A stretch of 64,000 nt of DNA from Chondrus crispus (Eukaryota; Rhodophyta; Florideophyceae; Gigartinales; Gigartinaceae), in the NCBI RefSeq assembly GCF_000350225.1, contig NW_005179114.1, positions 62,001 through 126,000 of the forward strand, read 5' to 3'. A program made the position numbers and the translations under genes. The notes under the pieces are model-generated. The model searched no databases. It was not told the DNA's origin and saw nothing but the letters and a program-made list of their open reading frames with translations. Positions 10,578 to 20,900 of this stretch are shown here, one piece after another; position 1 is the first letter of the stretch, and each line of letters starts with the position of its first letter.

Positions 10578-11501
10578 ATGGCTTCGCTCATCCCTGTCAC
10601 GGGTGACACTTCACCACCTCCTCCGACAACCGTCCCTGCTGCTAATAGTAAACTCAAACGATTCAGATTTATCGAACCATATGATCTGAGCTTACTGAAA
10701 GCAGTGCGATGTATCAACGCACATATTACGGAGTGGGAAAAGGCCGAGTCGTTGTATGAAGAGGTCTTAAAACTATTCCTACGTGACAATCCAGATGAGG
10801 TGTTCTTACACTCCCAAAACCCTTCTGCCAAAACCCTGGTAGACAGATTTAAGTGTTTCGTAGCGCGTCGTCGTGCAAATGTGAAAAGGAGCAGTGCTGC
10901 TTCGGGAATTATTGAGGTACATGGAGAAAAAGAAGTGCTCCTTGACGATCTCGTAAGTGAGATCGATGAAAAAGAGTAATCGACAAGAGCAGAGAAGGAA
11001 ATGCAGAGTAAAAACGAGAAAATGTTGGTGGCTGCTGGGGAGTGTATTCGCGTGACACCACTAAAGAGAAAGAAGGTATAAACAGAGGATAGTGAAGAGG
11101 TAGACAGTAGTGCTCGTAGTTCTGCGAAGAAAGCCCGCGCGAGAAGGCTTGATGTTGGTCATTCAGATGACGAAGCAACTGCTGCGATACTTCGTCATGG
11201 AGAACTCAGGGGGGAAATCGAAAAGGATAGACTGGATTTATTGCCAAAACAGATGGAAAGGGAAGAGAAGAAGGAGAAGAGAGACGAAGAGAGGTTTGAA
11301 AGGATGCAGAACGCCACAAGCCGGCGACTAGACATCGACGAGAAAAGATTTGAGCTCGAGAAAGAAGAGCGAAAACAGGCAATCTTGGAACGACAGAAAA
11401 TGATACATGTAATGGAGATGCAGTGCAAAAAGCTTGGGTGGGATAGGTATTCTCGGGCGAAGTCCGAGCGGGGTTTGGGGCGGAGCCCTAATGGGATCTG
11501 A
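10578..11501 (+). pseudogene. Second Harbinger-associated Myb-like protein, two in-frame TAA
   Basis: A single phase runs from ATG 10578 to TGA 11501 and is interrupted by TAA at 10977-10979 and again near 11080. The N-terminus reads as a SANT/Myb-like helical domain (RFRFIEPYDLSLLKAV, ITEWEKAESLYEEVL, TLVDRFKCFVARRRA). After the stops come a basic segment (KKARARRL) and a long Glu/Lys/Arg coiled coil (11230-11440), the same architecture as the gene at 7925. Sequence identity to that gene is low, so this is a different Harbinger lineage. The convergent transposase at 11697 is its natural partner. Confidence 0.65.
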
Positions 11502-11696
11502 GGCAAAGCCCCAGCCGAGGGGGTCCGAAGAAATGTTTAGACTTTGTGTGTGAGGCTTTGCGAAGTCTTTCGTCAGAAGTGTAATGGTTAGGCATAGAAC
11601 GCGGTCTTTAGGATTCTATATACTCCTCGAAAGAAGGTGCTGCGCATTTAAAGTATGCGGAGACCTGTCCACCTTTCTACATACATGTCTTAAAGT

Positions 11697-12340
11697 TCAG
11701 GAGCAAAGCAGCCGAAATGTAGAGCAACGACACAGGAAAACGACGTACGTGAAGGAGCCGTGCGAAGTCGTTTTTGTCCACATGTGTTTTGAGTCCGTGT
11801 AGTTCCACTCTACGGCGATTTGTACTGCATTCATGGCGGTGTTATATGCTTCCTGGTCTGGTGATGCACCCAGCTGGTCAAACGCCGTTTGCAGCCATGG
11901 ATGCAGAACATATGCAGCGTCGCCATAGATGTAATATTGCCTTCCTCCTATCACAAGGCAATTTTCTAAGCCTTCTTGCAAACCACTGTTCCTTAGTAAT
12001 GTTAGATCAAGTCTTCGACCGACTTTAGGCCCGTAAAGAGAAAAATGAGACCATCTGGTGTAGTTTTATTTTGATAGATGAGTCTGTGCATGCGTGTATG
12101 CCCCGAATAACATGCCCTTTGGTTGCTGCCGTGTCCCCCAGGCCTTGTCATCCGTCTCTTGGTGCAATCAATGAAACCAACACAGCTGTCGAGTGGTGCA
12201 CCACTGCTTGCGATGGCATTAGCGTAGAGTTCGGCCCTCGACTGCAGTAGTTCTTGTCGTAGCGTGGTGAGTAGGTTATCGCTCTCCTCTACAAACCTTT
12301 CCACAGCCTCCCGGAACACCTCGCTTAACGCCGAATATTG
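11697..12340 (-). pseudogene. Second PIF/Harbinger-type transposase, truncated and frameshifted
   Basis: Two minus-strand frames belong together. The upstream part carries GAPLDSCVGFIDCTKRRM with the first catalytic Asp and YSGHTRMHRLIYQ. The downstream part carries VIGGRQYYIYGDAAYVLHP with the second Asp and AVQIAVEWNY with the Glu. The phase changes in a T-rich stretch around 12035-12045. The N-terminus is missing: coding similarity stops at 12340, where the LTR-like repeat begins, so the repeat appears to have inserted into or cut off the gene. The open frame continues to 12421 only by chance through the repeat. Confidence 0.75.
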
Positions 12341-12946
12341 TGGTGAAATGCGCCTGGTAGGCAGTGGACAAGGTCGAAGACCCTCACGGTCCGAAAACAA
12401 ACAAACAAACGAAACAACCAAAGCAGCCGGCGACGCAATGCCACGGAGTGTTCGGAGCTCCCTTTCCCTTTATGCGGGCTTGCGGCCCGCGGTAGCTCCA
12501 ATCCCTAAAAGGGGAGCAAAGGAAGAAAAGCCCGGCCCGAGATTATAGGTGTGGTAAAGACTTGAAAAGGAAAATGCTCCACGAGTGCGGGGTGTCTAGG
12601 CAGATCGAACGCGCTGGGTCGTAAATCCAATGCTCGTGGAGCGCCTTGATACCTTATACCCTTGATAAGGTCTTCGACGGGGACGTCGCAGCGTAGCCCG
12701 TCGGGAAAGAAGGAAACGTAGCAGCGCTACACCGTACTGCCCGATGGCAAAGTACCAACACCGGATCGGTCGCAACCAGATTCCGATGGAACCAACGTTA
12801 TCTTATATAGGAGATAAGATCTTCGTCGAAGACGTCGTCGCAACAGCCTCCGACGGAACAGACACCATAGCAGCGCTATGCCTTCGTACTGCCCGATGGC
12901 AAAGTACCAACACCGGATCGGTCGAAACCAGATTCCGATGGAACCA
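12341..12946 (-). repeat. Solo-LTR-like repeat, same family as 49996-50452, with internal duplication
   Basis: 12341-12794 matches 49996-50452 over its whole length (about 90% by eye). Both start TGGTG and end GGAACCA, i.e. TG...CA with short inverted ends. Because the 50-kb copy sits where the 5' LTR of minus-strand gypsy element 2 should be, this one is read as a solo LTR in minus orientation. A TATA-like GGGTATAAGG is visible on that strand. The last ~150 bases are present a second time in diverged form (12797-12946), ending with the same gatggaacca. No target duplication is visible. Confidence 0.7.
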
Positions 12947-13570
12947 ACTCTGAGAAAAGCAGCACTGGTGCACCAACACAGAATCCCAATGGCTAATGAC
13001 GTCACGATGCGGATCGCAATCGTACAAGGTGGGACCAACTCAAGATTAAGGGAAATTAGGATAGGGAAATAAAGGATTGGGAAATAAAGGAAAAAGAAAG
13101 GGGACCCCCGAGCGCTGAAGGATGCCGTAGGCTTTGGTAAAAGGGAGCGTCTTGGTAGAGACGGGCTTCGACCAATGGGACATTTAACTCCGGCAACTCG
13201 GATTACTTTTACTGACTAGGTGGCCGGTGGGCTAAGGTATATATCGCCCCGCCGGAGCCACTACAGTAGCTCGCGGCGCCCGATCCTAAATCTAATCTAA
13301 TGGCAGCCAAATTAATGCTAACTAACTAACTAAATAAAATTAATCATTAAAATAAAAACTGTGCAAATATTCACACGTGTGTCCACTAACCCCGGACTAC
13401 AGTATTCACATTCCGACTTAGTTTCTTTTCCCATCATCCCCTTGTGCAACCCCTTATTGCACTACATATCCCCCTCCTGAGCGTCCTTGCACATCTGTTT
13501 CGCTCCTTAATCCCTGGCTCCTTTTCCATCTCGACCCATTTTTATCTTTCTCTTGACCGACGGTCACCAC
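12947..13570. other. Region with LTR-leader-like features, no gene
   Basis: Contains a TATA-like GGTATATAT near 13236, a CTACAGTAG motif and ggcgcccgatcc at 13276-13287 that could be a primer-binding site, then an A+T-rich stretch (13310-13370). This could be the remnant of a plus-strand LTR and leader preceding the decayed gene at 13571. No second copy is present, so the suggestion is weak. Confidence 0.35.
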
Positions 13571-15535
13571 ATGGGCAAGGACAAGACAAACCCCACACCT
13601 CCTGCATCGACGAGGCGCGCGGGCGAAACTGTCATCCGCAAACGCCTTGGTGTTGGCTTCGTTGCCCAGTCTCGGGCTTCCCGTGGTCTTCCTTCCATCC
13701 CTCGACTTCCCCCTTATGATCCTCCTTCGCAACCGATTTTCCAACCCACCCCCCAAATTAATAATCCTTCTCCTCGTCGCTACTCCTCCCTCGCCGAACT
13801 ACACGACAAATACATGCGTGAGCATCCCCTCTTGCTCGCGGCTACTCTTTGGTTCTGCGATCCTGGCGTTCGCGACACCATGAATATCGAAAATAAATTT
13901 GCCGACGGCGCTGGTATATTACCCGGTCACCTCCCCCTTGTAGCCATCCGTTCCTACGATTGGCGAGCCCGCATCGCAGTTCCTCCTTCTATTTTGCGAG
14001 GCTCCTCCCCTCATGGCCGTCATGCACTCTCTGCGCGGTTTATGTCCGCTGTCTGCGATCGCCTCGAATTACCACTGGCTCATACCTGCCAGTTATTTTT
14101 GTGACACCTGGCAGTACCGCACGGAAGGAGAGCGATCTCACTTAGACAGCATGATCAACTGGACCGCTGAGGATCCCGTAAGAGAGGCAAATCGCTTTTG
14201 ATATAACCAACGGACTGCCACCAACGAAGCCATGTTCTGGACGCGAGCCATCATTCCGGAAAATTTCCGTCATCTCAAACGCAGGAACCTTCCCTTCTTC
14301 CAACATACTGTACGAGCGGAGCGTCGTCTCCGTTCGAAAACCAGCTACTTCGTAGCATACCACATGCTAGAGGCGCGAGAACTTGCGCGAGACCATTACA
14401 CAAATCGTTATCAAAAAATCCCTTCCTGATGGGGACAGTTCGAAGTGTGTCAGGGTTTTTGGGCTGAGCTTCGTCCTGTGCTCCCTTATTACGGAAGATA
14501 TCTTTGCGCTCCGCGGCACGGGCTTTGGGTCGTATTTCTCACCGCATGGTGTTTCAAAGTGGCAGCGACGTTACTCTGGGAAACCTATGACTGCTGGCGT
14601 CTTTGGTTCCTGCCTCCCAAACTCATCGAGCTCATGAGATTGCTCGATTACACAGTCCCTCTAGGCGGTGCGGATGTTGATAGCGAAGTCCATTCGCTGT
14701 TCCACAAAATAGAGAGCGTGAACTGGGACGCGATTCCGCGTCAAAATTCTTCCCGCTCCTTCACGCACCAACACCCATCGGACGAACTCACTGTGCAGCA
14801 GGCGATTTCGCGTGGTTCAACCCGTGGTCAGGGTCCCTGTGTTCAGCGGCGGAGGCTCAGCTGAGCCGCCGATTTGGGAATCAAATTCCCCTCCCCGTCA
14901 CCAAACTGGTTATACCCACAGACTCCCGAGTCTCCAATATCTGCACAAGGCCATCACCACCCTCGTCTCCGCGTCCTCGCGTCCATCCCGCTACCCCTCC
15001 TGTAGCACCGGCGGCTCCCTCAACCTCCACTGTCCAACCGGTCTCACCAGCTGTGCCGTCAATCCACTTGAGGTCCTAGCTTGTCCATCCTCCGCCATCT
15101 CTCCCAGCACGCGCTCTCGACCCGGCGTCCTCCTTGGAGGTCAGATTTCCAAAGCCCGAGGCCACTGAGAGCCTGTCTGTCCGCGCAATTCCCAAAAGCG
15201 GAGGGGAACCAACCCCTCTTCTCCTCTCTTCAAAACGTGACCTCAAACCCGGGCGGGTTGAAGGAGAAGTCGCCTCACGCGACGCTCGTCGCGTGAGGCG
15301 ACTTCTCCTTCACCCAAAAATTCCAAAAAACCTTGCCCTACCTCGGAGGTGTACGCTTCCCTCCTGCGGGCTCATGGCGTGGCGACGAAAGCCATCAAAG
15401 AGGCTTCGTTGGAGGACCTCAGGATCCTCGCTCGACTACTCACATCTCTTCCAGAAGGTAAATCCTTCCGTGAGTCGCCTCCGTAGTTTGCCCTCGACCT
15501 CCATCTCATGGCGTAACGCCTCGTCGGGGTGATGC
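13571..15535 (+). pseudogene. Unrecognised decayed protein gene, possibly gag-like
   Basis: Protein-like segments continue across several phases: MGKDKTNPTPP...RYSSLAELHDKYMREHPLLL (13571-14000), then IASNYHWLIPASYFCDTWQY (14050-14200, TGA after 14198), FWTRAIIPENFRHLKRR (14230-14428), FWAELRPVLPYYGRYLCAPR (14445-14860), a Pro/Ser-rich part, and SEVYASLLRAHGVATKAIKE near 15345. At least three frameshifts or stops separate them, and a 52-bp palindrome interrupts the last part. I do not recognise the family. The order (globular domain, Pro-rich linker, helical end) faintly resembles the antisense protein inside element 1 (28346-29941), but I could not establish homology. Element 1 inserted 375 bases downstream. 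Confidence 0.45.
15260..15311. repeat. 52-bp near-perfect palindrome
   Basis: Arms of 25 bp (15260-15284 and 15287-15311) are exact inverse complements with a 2-base centre. The arm begins GAAGGAGAAGTCGCC. It interrupts an otherwise protein-like region and changes its phase. Such tight perfect hairpins typically arise by template switching during replication; a structural role is also possible. Confidence 0.9.
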
Positions 15536-15909
15536 TATGTTAGCGACGACACCCTCACGCCCCGTTGAAAATTAAATGAAATCCTTCTGCGTACTCTCTC
15601 ATCCTTCAAATTTTCTCCTCTTCTTCTCATGTTTTCCTCATGCGCACCGTCACCGCGGTCGCATCTTCTTCTTTCCGCTTTCCTTCGCTTTTCCTTTTTT
15701 CGTGCACCTCTGCTACTGCAGTCGCACATCCCCTATTGCCTTCTCTTTTCCTCCGCTCGTCCACCAGAGGCCGCCGACCAGATGTGATGCGATTATCTTC
15801 ACTTCTCTGTCCACTTGCCTCTCGTTGCCTACAGAAGGGCTCCCGTTCTTCCTGGCCTTCAGGCTTTCTCGATGCCTATCTCCGCACCTCAGCGAGAGAA
15901 TGTACCAGC
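15536..15909. other. C/T-rich stretch before element 1
   Basis: Pyrimidine-rich DNA with open but low-complexity frames. The last five bases (CCAGC, 15905-15909) are the left target duplication of element 1. Before insertion this sequence continued at 30788. Confidence 0.6.
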
Positions 15910-16563
15910 TGTGGTATAACCCCCCCTGGGGCTTTATTTTAGATTAGATTAACTCAGAATCGGATCGGTTACTGTAGGGCTCGATGCTCTACACTACCAA
16001 CACGTGTACCCCCAAGTACAGGGCCCACGTGTACACATGTACGCGCGGGACCGAAGAGCGCGCCCACACGTGTACTGTCAGCCCCGATGGCTGACAGTAT
16101 TACAGTGTCGACCGACCGCTACAGTACACCAGTACTGTACTATTATGATAGGTTATTACGTACATTAAATATGGGGCGGACCGGCGGCGGGAAAGGGCGA
16201 CAAGGAAGGACTTGTCGACGACCGACCGCCGAGGGTTGACTCCCCGCTTATTCTAACCGCGCGCCTTCGCCTTCGCGCGCGTTAGACGACACCGAGCGCG
16301 GGTAGAGGACGCGCGACGCACGCCCACGAGCCGGATCCACCTCCGCCCGTCGGTACTGGATCGTTACCCAGTACCGCACCGGGGCGTCGAGGCGTCGATC
16401 CGCTCGCGCGTGCGCGCGTCCTCCCCGATCCCGCCCTACCACGCTACCCGGGCTCGTGCTCCGGTTCCGTAGTGGGTATCCGTCTTCCCTTGTCTTCTCC
16501 CTCTTGAGGGTCTCCGCAAGAACTGAGTATACACCCCGCTCCGTTGGGGGTGTTTATACTACA
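15910..16563 (+). repeat. 5' LTR of gypsy element 1
   Basis: TG...CA repeat with 10-bp imperfect inverted ends, near-identical to 30129-30782. It contains several ACACGTGTAC-type palindromes (15990-16075), a perfect 9-bp hairpin CTGTCAGCC/GGCTGACAG (about 16076-16098), and a TATA-like TTAAATA near 16165. It should carry the promoter for the genomic RNA. Confidence 0.95.
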
Positions 16564-16564
16564 G

Positions 16565-16582
16565 TGGTCTCCCGACCTAGAA
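16565..16582 (+). promoter_or_regulatory. Primer-binding site of element 1
   Basis: Starting one base after the LTR, TGGTCTCCCGACCTAG begins with TGG, the complement of a tRNA CCA end. The same string follows the LTR of element 3 (57469). Which tRNA is used cannot be told from this window. Confidence 0.75.
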
Positions 16583-16643
16583 GACCCCGGAGTCCGATCT
16601 TCGATAAGACTTCCGCTTCCCTCCGCCAACCGATCGCGTCGAG

Positions 16644-19203
16644 ATGAGCCAGGAGCTCGAGCCCTCGATCCGCTCAGAAGCGGCGGATCTGAGTCCGGCC
16701 GCTGTGCAGTCCCCATCCGCCCCGTCGGGCGACGGCGACGCAGGTCCTCGTGACCGCGAACCGTCGCTCGGATCCTCCGAGGAAAGAGCGGCGGCGATGT
16801 TCGAACCCATAGCCGAATACATCGAGGAAGTTCGTACTTCCCTTCGGATCGATGTATCGGACCATGTATACACTCGATGTATGGCCGAACTCCGCTCCCT
16901 GCGTGAAGGGAGGTTCGATAGAGTGACGCAGTCCTTAGAGAATCTCCGAGCACTGATCGACGAGTTACACTTGCGGATAGTGCTCGTCGAAGACTCCCGT
17001 TTCGCCTCGCCCGGACCGTCCGGGCAAGGTCGCCCTGAGAGGCCGACCTCGGTGAGACGACCCGAGGACCGAACCTCTCCATCCGCAGAGCAATTGGGTG
17101 CGTTCGCGCACCTCTCCGCTGAGCTCAACGCCACTCGTCGGCGTGCTCGTGACATGGAACGTACCATGGCCCAAGGGCTACCCGGTGCCCCCCCGAGAGG
17201 GCCCGGTGATACCGTACCTCCGAGCGCCGCCGCCCCCGAAGGTTGGCGTCCGACTGGTGCCGCTACCAGTCGGACTGCAGAAGGAAGCCGTCCTCCGATA
17301 GACGCGAACTTCGCGTCTGAGATCCAAGCCTTGCCGCCTATCGCCGGAAGTAGGCGGCAAATGGACCGCGTATCGTACGCGGACGAACAGGACCGTGGAG
17401 GAGCCGCCCGCGGATCCGGAGAACCGATGTTCTCCGTCCATCCCCGCTGGGTCGGCTACCCGTCGGCGAGTTACGCCGAGCATCTAGGTCCGGTAGACGT
17501 CCGTACGCTACCGGTTACCTCCTTCGGCACGCTGGGTCCCGCTGAACCCGGGCTCGAGCCGGTACATACGATGATCCAAGAGTTCAGCGCCGTTGCTGAC
17601 TATCGTATGTACCGCTTGGATAACACCTCGAGGCTCGTTACCTCGGGTGACGCGGGACGGATCGCGAAGTACGTCCAACGCTGTCGTGGGATCCGTCCCA
17701 CGATGCGCAGCTTCGACGGTACCGACCCGATCCAGCTGCTGCCGTTCTTGAAAGATATCCGAATCACCTTCAACTCGCAACACCTGACCGAAGGTGTTGC
17801 GGTACGAGTCCTCGCGCACTTCCTCGAGCGCGACGCGGAGCGCCTGTATACGAGTTATACGATGCGTGGCCTCCGCGCCGGCCAGCCCCATGACGACGTG
17901 AGCTGGCCGGGGCTCGTGAATCAATTCTTGAAACGCTACCTCATGGACGACGTGTTAGGTGAAGCGTACGACGCTGTCGCTACGGCGCGACAGCAATCGC
18001 ATGAGACGGAAAGCGCGTTTGCTGACCGACTCGACACTGTCGCGTTCCGATGCACGGCAGTCTTCTCCGAACACTCCCTCGCCCACTACTTCGTGCGGGG
18101 ACTTGCACCGGCAACCCGTGGCGCAGTATCCGAAACTGTGCAAAGGCTGCCAGGCAGTCAGAAGACCGATCTTCCGACCATCCGCCGTATCGCCACAGCG
18201 CAAGGTACAACGTACCGCGCTCGGCGCAGTTTACCTCTGCCGGATTCGAAACCGGCAGGGAGGGCTGGCAGGACTACGAAGCCCGCCGCCACAAGTTCGC
18301 CCGCATCGACCCTCCATATTGGGGAGGATGAGTGGCAGGCCGACCCTGTCCTCATTACGCAAGGAGCAGGGCCCGTGGGGGCACGAACTCCCTCACGGAT
18401 GCCGACCGGAACGACATCGAGTTACGCGACCGCGATCGCGGCCACTCCAAGAGTGGCAAGGGGTACGGACCCCCGGGTCGCAGAGCTCGACATATCGAAC
18501 CGAGATGCAGGAGGCGAGGCGCCTCGCGTGCCCCTCCTCACCGATGAGGAGGCGCGGCACGCGGCGACCTTCGCCTCAACGGACGGCAGCGCGTACGTGT
18601 GCTGGCTATGCCGTACGTACGGGCATGCCATGTACGCCTGCCCGTTCCTGTCTCCGGAACAACGAATGTTCACGGCGTACAGGAACTACCGCTACCAGAT
18701 GGAGACGCGCCCCGGTGCGCGTAATCTCCTCCGGCAAGCGGCGGGCGAGGGCCGTCCCCCGCGTCAAGGTTTCCAGAACCGATCGGGTGGGGGCGCTCTC
18801 CTCGCCCCCCGTGGAGCCGGGTACCGTCGTGACGAAGTCGATCGTCGGGATCGACCGGCCTACCGGCAGGCGGACACAAGGTACCCCCGACAAGGAGAAA
18901 GAGGGGACCGAGACCGTTCTCGGTTACCCCAACAGGTACAAAATGTACCTGCAAGACTGCGTAGAGGATCCGTACCCTCTACCCACGGAGGGTCACGAAG
19001 GAGAGCCGACTCGCTTCGTCCCCCATATCCTGCCACGACCGAACGCCGCAGGTCAAGGCCCGGAAGTACCCGAGTACTTCGCCAAGGCCGCCGAGCCGCA
19101 GTGGGAAAATCGTCCCGACCCACATGGCCGGCTACCCGAAGAAGACCTGGCCGTCGATAGCCAGGAGGTTAGCTCCGATAGCAGTAGTTCGAAAAAAGGG
19201 TAA
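16644..19203 (+). pseudogene. Gag of gypsy element 1, frameshifted near its C-terminus
   Basis: Start MSQELEPSIRSEA matches the gag start of element 3. Order: acidic N-terminus, a helical segment (residues 55-120), a Pro/Arg-rich linker, the capsid-like domain (from LEPVHTMIQEFSAVADYRMY to APATRGAVSETVQ, roughly residues 305-500), and one CCHC zinc knuckle (CWLCRTYGHAMYAC, 18598-18643), followed by an Arg/Gly-rich tail. Compared with element 3, about 8 bases are missing near 18943 (just after ccccaacaggtacaaaa). This shifts the last 85 codons: the frame from 16644 ends at 19160 with an abnormal tail, while the proper C-terminus (EDPYPLPTEG...SSKKG) reads in the next phase to TAA 19203. Gag would form the virus-like particle. 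Confidence 0.88.
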
Positions 19204-19427
19204 AGAAGGATACGTACACGCGGTCGCATGAGCCGTCTTTTCCCCTCGAACTAGACCCGACGCCTCGTGCTCGCCAAGGACACGGGGGTATTGTCCGATA
19301 ATACATCTCCCGCTACAGGAGGCGAGCACGGGAGCTCCTGTAATGCCGCTACAGGAGGGAGCGCACGTCGAGGCCTCCGAAGGTCCGACGTTTTGGAGGA
19401 CAAGACACCGGGACAGCCGACGTCCCG

Positions 19428-20440
19428 GTGAGGCGTAACAATGGCGACGGGGGCAACGACGACCGAAAAGATTCGGTCGACCCCCTGACTCCTGCGAGCC
19501 CAAGGTCGCCGGAGAAGGGTCCGTGTCGTACGGACTCGAATAATCCGAGGGGCGTCACTGATCCGCAGACGCCCCAAGGAAGGGGGAGAAGGAAACGCAA
19601 GCGGGGCCAGCACCGAAATCGAAGGCCCCGGCGGAACGACCTCACCGATAAGGCCGCCCCGAAGGTTGTCGACGGCGCCATTTGCCTTATGACGTCGAAG
19701 ATTTACAACGTCCTCGGCTCGATAGCGACAGAGGGAAATGCATTTAAACCACGGACGATCGCCGTTGATACGTGCTCGGGGTATAATCTGGTGAGGAAGG
19801 CCGACCTTCCCCCCGATTGGACGCGTTACGTCGTGCACGACGCACCTCTGCCACGACTGGCAGGCGCAAATAGCAACCCCCTCAAGCTTTCGGCCGTCGT
19901 CCGCCTGGTCGTGCGGTTGAGGAACACAGTGTTCCGAATTCTGTTCGTAGTCGCGAACCAGCTCGCCGTGCCGGTCCTCCTCGGCACGGCCTTCATCGAT
20001 ACGCACGTGCGATGTATCGACATCGAAGCTCAACAAATGGAGCTACGCCAAGGCAGTTCCGTCGCCATCGTCGACGGAAAGGGGGAGTCGACTCCCACCA
20101 CCAGGCGACAAGGGCGACACACGGGTCGGCCAGACGTACGCGAGGAGGCCCCGCAGGCGATCCGAATCGCCCGCTGGGTTACCATCCCCGCGATGTCACA
20201 AGCCCGCGTGCGTGTGACAACCGCGGGGTGGGGCCTCGTGTTCCTAGAACCCAAGCCCTCACTCCAACACCGACATGGAGTGAGACTGACGAATGTCGTC
20301 GCGGAGGTCCTACCGAATCAGACCTTCGACGTCATCGTCGCGAATTTCTCACGACGAGAAAGGAGGCTTCCGAAGCACACCGTCGTGGGATACGCGAAGC
20401 GCAACCCCCTCGCGATCCTCACTCCCGAACGTGAGGTCGC
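19428..20440 (+). pseudogene. Pol of element 1: protease part, before the nested LTR
   Basis: The frame holds a basic N-terminus and a retroviral-type aspartic protease. The active-site strand reads AVDTCSGYNLVRK (19767 on), with Cys where the family has Gly (D-T-G), and the flap/second-half motif is LAVPVLLGTAFID. After ILTPERE the coding sequence is cut by the solo LTR at 20441. Removing the LTR and one target copy leaves this frame in phase with RT at 21680, so protease and RT were one polyprotein. Between the gag stop and this frame element 1 has a one-base loss in a G-run relative to element 3 (about 19288), creating a TAA at 19299. Confidence 0.85.
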
Positions 20441-20504
20441 TGTAGTGCAGTGACCCTGTACTGTACGCCTGGCCACCGCCGTCGTGGGGCCACGCTCCCC
20501 GCCT

Positions 20505-20730
20505 TTGACACGTGTGTCACACGTGTGCTCATCCAAAGTGTACGCGTACACTTTGGATGAGCCCACACGTGTATGCTGTGTGCTCCCGTCTATGACACGT
20601 GTACTCATCCAAAGTGTACGCGTACACTTTGGATGAGCCCACACGTGTATGCTGTGTGCTCCCGTCTATGACACATGTATTCATCCAAAGTGTACGCGTA
20701 CACTTTGGATGATACCACACGTGTATGATA
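20505..20730. repeat. Tandem array of three long perfect palindromes
   Basis: A 76-77-bp unit is repeated three times. Each copy holds a perfect palindrome centred on TACGCGTA with half-site CTCATCCAAAGTGTACG: 20527-20562 (36 bp), 20604-20637 (34 bp) and 20681-20712 (32 bp). Between them ACACGTGTATG motifs recur. The array lies in the U3 position of the solo LTR. Confidence 0.95.
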
Positions 20731-20784
20731 AGCGCGCCACACGTGTACTGTGCGCCCACACCTGGGGAGGTAGACCACGTGTAC

Positions 20785-20900
20785 TACACGTGGCCACACG
20801 TGTATGACACGTGGCCACACGTGTATGACACGTGGCCACACGTGTATGACAGTCGTATGACACGTATCTGATACGTGTACGACACGTGTATAACACGTGT
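20785..20900. repeat. CACGTG-rich tandem repeat in the solo LTR
   Basis: A ~21-base unit (ccacacgtgtatgacacgtgg) is repeated about three times and decays into further ACACGTGTAC palindromes to 20900. CACGTG is the core of E-box/G-box sites for bHLH/bZIP factors; their use here is inference. Confidence 0.85.

Noticed and set aside
13553-15535. Homology between the decayed gene at 13.6-15.5 kb and the antisense protein of element 1
   Set aside because: Only scattered aromatic and helical similarities (for example around HGLWVVF and HPLERVF). Not enough without an alignment score.
20505-20900. CRISPR-like array
   Set aside because: The repeats are palindromic, the spacers are themselves near-copies, and the sequence lies in an LTR of a eukaryotic element with target duplications.
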